Below, piece by piece: positions 61,079 to 64,000 of a stretch of 64,000 nucleotides of DNA. The stretch's first letter is position 1; every line of letters starts with the position of its first letter. The notes under the pieces were generated by a model. The model was given only the letters and a program-made list of their open reading frames with translations, had not been told where the DNA came from and made no database searches. Origin of the DNA: Phenylobacterium zucineum HLK1. GTDB taxonomy: Bacteria; Pseudomonadota; Alphaproteobacteria; Caulobacterales; Caulobacteraceae. Made by a program: the position numbers and the translations under genes. The stretch is taken from contig NC_011144.1 in NCBI RefSeq assembly GCF_000017265.1, positions 2,830,001-2,894,000 on the forward strand, read 5' to 3'.

Positions 61079-62953
61079 CTAGGCCGTCAATTCCGGTGCG
61101 ATGATCAGGTCCGGCCCACGCTCGGCGGCGTAGAGCGCTTCCACCTGAGCAGCGCGGTTCCGCAGGACCGCGCGCTGGTTGATGTAGCCCTTCTCGGCGA
61201 TCTCATCGCCGGTCGCCGGCGCATCCAGCAGGAGGAGGCGCGCGACGCGTCTCGATGAGCCGCCCGCCGTTTCGTTGTGCTGCGCCAGCCGTTCGCGGAT
61301 GAACGCCGACAGCTTGGGGGCGCGGCAGATCTCGGCGAGCGAAGCGTCCCTGCCGAGCCCCGCCACTGCCGCGGCTTCCACGCGGCGCACCCAGGCCAGG
61401 ACACAGATCTCGTCGCGGTTCTCGCCGGCGATGACGGCGTCCTCGAGCACCGGCGAGAGGGCCTCGATTAGCGCCAGGCGCAGCGGCCCCACCGACACCC
61501 ACGTGCCGGTGGCCAGCTTGAAGTTCTCGGTCACCCGGCCGTCGAAGATCAGGCCGCGGCTGGGATTCTCGGGATCGACGAAGCGGGCGGCGTCGCCGGT
61601 GCGGTAGAAGCCCTCCTCGTCGAACGCCTTGGCGGTGGCCTCCGGGTCGCCCAAGTAGCCCGGCGTCACGGTGTCGCCCTTCGCCCGGATCTCGAGCTTA
61701 TCGCCGACAGGCGCAAGCTTGACCGTGATGCCCGGGAACGGAAGTCCGATGGGACCGGTGTAGTCGAGCGGCTCGGAAACGATGGTGACCCCCTGGGTCT
61801 CCGTCGAGCCATACTTGGTGCTGATCGGGATGCGTTGGCCGGTCGCGGCGATGGACAGCGCCTGTAGGCGCTCGAACAGGTCCTGCGACAGGCCCGCCGT
61901 CGAGTAGTTGAGATACCGCAGGCGACCGAAGAAGTGGTCGCGCAGGGCGGCATCCGCCTCCATCGCCGCCACCAGATGCGAGAAGAAGATCGGCGTGGAC
62001 CCGTACTCGCGGGGCTGGATCTCCCGCAGGTTCCGGAGCGTCTCGTCGAACTGCCCGGCGACCGGGCGACCCTCGTCGATGTAGAGACAGGCGCCGTCGT
62101 TGATCACGTCGCCGAACAGGACGTTTGTCCCGCCGACGTGGCTCCAGGGCAGCCACGACAGGTAGGCGCCCGGCGCCTCGTCCTCTTCGTCGCGGATGTA
62201 GAGCGCATCGTGCTGGGCGATGATCGCCGTCAGCATGCGCTGGGTCTGGATCACCCCCTTCGGCCGCCCAGTGGACCCCGACGTGAAGATGGTCTTGGCG
62301 AAGGTGTCGGGCGTGATTGCGGCGATCGAGGCATCCACGGCCGCAGTCGGCGGCGTCGCGATCAGCTCGGCGTAGCTGAGGCTCGGGACGTCGCTCGGCG
62401 TGACGGTGATCACCTTCACGCCGTCGAGCGGCAGGGCCTTCAGCGCGCGCGAGAACGCCGGCCCGTCGTCGGCGAAGACGATCTTCGGCCGGCAGGTGGC
62501 GAACACGTGCTGCAGACGGGAGAAGTCCCCGGCGACGAGCGAATAGCCGGACGAGACGGGCGCGAACGGCGCGCGGGCCATCTGGGCGGCCAGGGAGATC
62601 ACGGCGTGTTCGATGGAAGGGCCCGACAGGACCATGACGCCCGCATCCTGCCCGGCCCCGAGGTCGAGGAGCGCCTGGGCGAGCGCGCGGGATTGCGTCA
62701 GCGCCTCGCCGAACGTGATCTTGCGCCACTCGCCCCACCCGCCGCCGGCGAGCGGCTCGCGCTTGGCGACCATGGGACGGTCCGGAAACGCCTGGGCCCG
62801 GGCCTGGAAGAGGTGCGGGATGGAGCGCCAGGGCTCGGGCATCTCGTAGTTCTGCTCGAGGATATAGCTGCCGTCCGGGCGCGCCTGGCAGGTTACGTTG
62901 GGCTTGCGGATCGGCAGGGGACGGTAGGCGGGCGCGTCCAGGCGGTTGGGCAT
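61079..62953 (-). CDS. feruloyl-CoA synthase-like acyl-CoA ligase 4
   Basis: 624 residues, longer than the other ligases here. ANL motifs T-S-G-S-T-G-R-P-K-G (A3) and K-Y-G-S-T-E-T-Q-G (A5). The C-terminus has G-D-E-I-A-E-K-G-Y-I-N-Q-R-A-V-L, typical of feruloyl-CoA synthases rather than the usual G-K-x-x-K/R end, with the conserved Lys in E-K-G. Predicted to activate hydroxycinnamates such as ferulate, which are ester-linked to plant arabinoxylan, but its substrate is not proven. Precedes the flavoprotein gene by 18 nt; a partial TonB receptor lies upstream. Confidence 0.85.
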   Translation of the reverse strand: MPNRLDAPAYRPLPIRKPNVTCQARPDGSYILEQNYEMPEPWRSIPHLFQARAQAFPDRPMVAKREPLAGGGWGEWRKITFGEALTQSRALAQALLDLGAGQDAGVMVLSGPSIEHAVISLAAQMARAPFAPVSSGYSLVAGDFSRLQHVFATCRPKIVFADDGPAFSRALKALPLDGVKVITVTPSDVPSLSYAELIATPPTAAVDASIAAITPDTFAKTIFTSGSTGRPKGVIQTQRMLTAIIAQHDALYIRDEEDEAPGAYLSWLPWSHVGGTNVLFGDVINDGACLYIDEGRPVAGQFDETLRNLREIQPREYGSTPIFFSHLVAAMEADAALRDHFFGRLRYLNYSTAGLSQDLFERLQALSIAATGQRIPISTKYGSTETQGVTIVSEPLDYTGPIGLPFPGITVKLAPVGDKLEIRAKGDTVTPGYLGDPEATAKAFDEEGFYRTGDAARFVDPENPSRGLIFDGRVTENFKLATGTWVSVGPLRLALIEALSPVLEDAVIAGENRDEICVLAWVRRVEAAAVAGLGRDASLAEICRAPKLSAFIRERLAQHNETAGGSSRRVARLLLLDAPATGDEIAEKGYINQRAVLRNRAAQVEALYAAERGPDLIIAPELTA

Positions 62954-63029
62954 GATCGGGCGAACCGTATGTCAGCAACGAAGACGGGCGCGACGGCCGG
63001 AACCGCCGCGCCCAGGGGGGAGGATCAGT

Positions 63030-64000
63030 CTACCAGGCGTAGGACACCTTCACCCCGGTTGTGCGGGGTTTGGCCAGCACCTGGGTTTCGCCCGAAGGCG
63101 AGATCACGCGGGTGAGGCTGTAGGTTTCGTCGAGGAGGTTCTCACCCCAGACCGAGAGCGAAATCCGGTCGCCCGGCAGGTTCCAGGTGATGTCCCCATT
63201 CACCAGCCAGATGGCGTCTTCCTTGAAGTAGTTCAGCGTGTCCCAGTAGGACTTGCCCTTGTAGTAGGCGTTGCCGGTGAAGACGATTTCGCCGGCCTCG
63301 GTGTCGAGGGTGTAGTCGAAACCCACGTTGGCGGTCAGGAACGGCGTGCGGATGATGTCGTTACCGGACACGTTGCAGAACGCGGACCGGTTGCCGCCGG
63401 CCAGCGCGCCAGAGCCGAGCACGCAGGGCGTCGACGCCGGCGGATTGACCGCCGTCTGCGGCAGGTAGACGAGCGAGGACGGGAAGTCCTTGTACTCGCC
63501 CTTGATCCACGACAGTCCGAGGCGGACGTTCAAGTTGTCGCTGGCCCGGACGAAGGCCTCGCCCTCCAGGCCGTAGATGTCGGCGCCGCCGGCGTTCTGC
63601 AGCGCGGACGACAGGGTGACCGGATCGCGGACGTTCGACTGCAGCCCGTTGTAGTCGGTGTAGTAGGCCGCCGCGTTCAGGCGCAGCCAGCGGGTGGGAT
63701 CGGATTTCACGCCGACCTCGTACTGAGTGACCTTCTCGGGATCGACCGGCACGGCCGCCGCCGGGTTCGAGGCGCTGGCGTTGAAGACGCCGCTCTTGAA
63801 GGCGCGGCCGGCCTTCGCATAGAGGTTGAGCCGCGGATCTGGCTGGTACTGGATCACCGCCGTCGGGCTGAAGTCCTCGAAGGTCTTCTCGCCGCTCAGG
63901 GTGGTGATCGTCGTCGCGCCGACCCGGCTCCGGTACTTCTTGGTCTCGTGGCTGTAGCGGCCGCCGAGCGTGACCGTCCAGGCCTCACCGAGCTTCAGCG
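63030..64000 (-). CDS. TonB-dependent receptor, C-terminal part (5' end beyond the right edge)
   Basis: The visible 322 residues are the C-terminal half of a beta-barrel: L-G-G-R-Y-S-H-E-T-K-K-Y, G-R-A-F-K-S-G-V-F-N, V-T-Q-Y-E-V-G-V-K-S, L-R-L-G-L-S-W-I-K-G-E-Y-K, and the end V-K-V-S-Y-A-W, an aromatic terminus. The reading frame is open to the window edge. G-R-A-F-K-S-G-V-F-N-A resembles receptors of the Caulobacterales/sphingomonad small-molecule type. On the same strand as the feruloyl-CoA-synthase-like gene, 76 nt away, so uptake and CoA activation may be linked. Confidence 0.88.
   Translation of the reverse strand, partial: LKLGEAWTVTLGGRYSHETKKYRSRVGATTITTLSGEKTFEDFSPTAVIQYQPDPRLNLYAKAGRAFKSGVFNASASNPAAAVPVDPEKVTQYEVGVKSDPTRWLRLNAAAYYTDYNGLQSNVRDPVTLSSALQNAGGADIYGLEGEAFVRASDNLNVRLGLSWIKGEYKDFPSSLVYLPQTAVNPPASTPCVLGSGALAGGNRSAFCNVSGNDIIRTPFLTANVGFDYTLDTEAGEIVFTGNAYYKGKSYWDTLNYFKEDAIWLVNGDITWNLPGDRISLSVWGENLLDETYSLTRVISPSGETQVLAKPRTTGVKVSYAW

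Overview
The window is high-GC DNA with tightly packed genes, GTG/TTG starts and many stop/start overlaps. Several TonB-dependent receptors, a ManD matching the family residue for residue, a BcsS-like protein and a palindromic CGTCAT/ATGACG repeat all point to an alphaproteobacterium of the Caulobacteraceae (Caulobacter/Phenylobacterium type). The genus is inferred from protein resemblance only. I saw no rRNA, tRNA, CRISPR array or insertion sequence.

Region 1 (1-15.6 kb) is a glucuronoxylan utilisation locus. It holds a TonB-dependent receptor, a GH67 alpha-glucuronidase, mannonate dehydratase ManD, a FadR-type GntR regulator, and an overlapping operon GH10 xylanase - GH43 xylosidase - GH115 alpha-glucuronidase followed by a secreted protein of unknown role. 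Five copies of a GGTC(T/A)GACC palindrome lie in front of these genes, and two LacI-type operators are also present. The LacI regulator gene is cut off in its effector domain where it meets, tail to tail, a polysaccharide deacetylase that has also lost its end; this looks like a deletion joint.

Region 2 (15.6-21.5 kb) looks like an exopolysaccharide locus: a BcsS-like outer-membrane protein, a second GH10 enzyme, two extended SDR sugar-nucleotide enzymes (one a UDP-xylose synthase) and a membrane GT2 with the DxD/ED/QxxRW signature of processive synthases. A xylose-containing, possibly xylan-like, polymer is a testable idea.

Region 3 (21.7-27.7 kb) resembles the functional amyloid (Fap) systems of Pseudomonas: a repeat-rich Asn/Asp/Ser secreted protein, two smaller secreted proteins sharing its C-terminal motif or part of it, a C39 peptidase and a convergent outer-membrane barrel with an N-terminal coiled coil. 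Two tandem Crp/Fnr paralogues adjoin it. A ChrR-like zinc anti-sigma gene next to them is frameshifted in a G7 run.

Region 4 (28.6-47.3 kb) is mixed housekeeping and accessory content: thioredoxin-like protein, orphan PstS, a K+ channel with a zinc ribbon, DUF3008 protein, amidase, two adjacent acyl-CoA dehydrogenases, sugar-dehydrogenase-like lipoprotein, VOC protein, TonB receptor, SDR, thiolase, free methionine sulfoxide reductase, S9 peptidase, regulators and a GT2.

Region 5 (47.5-64 kb) encodes four acyl-CoA ligases, a double-TetR protein, MFS transporter, serine hydrolase, TonB receptors, a TetR regulator and a nitronate-monooxygenase-like flavoprotein. It suggests uptake and CoA-activation of unidentified carboxylic acids, one perhaps a hydroxycinnamate because of a feruloyl-CoA-synthase-like ligase.
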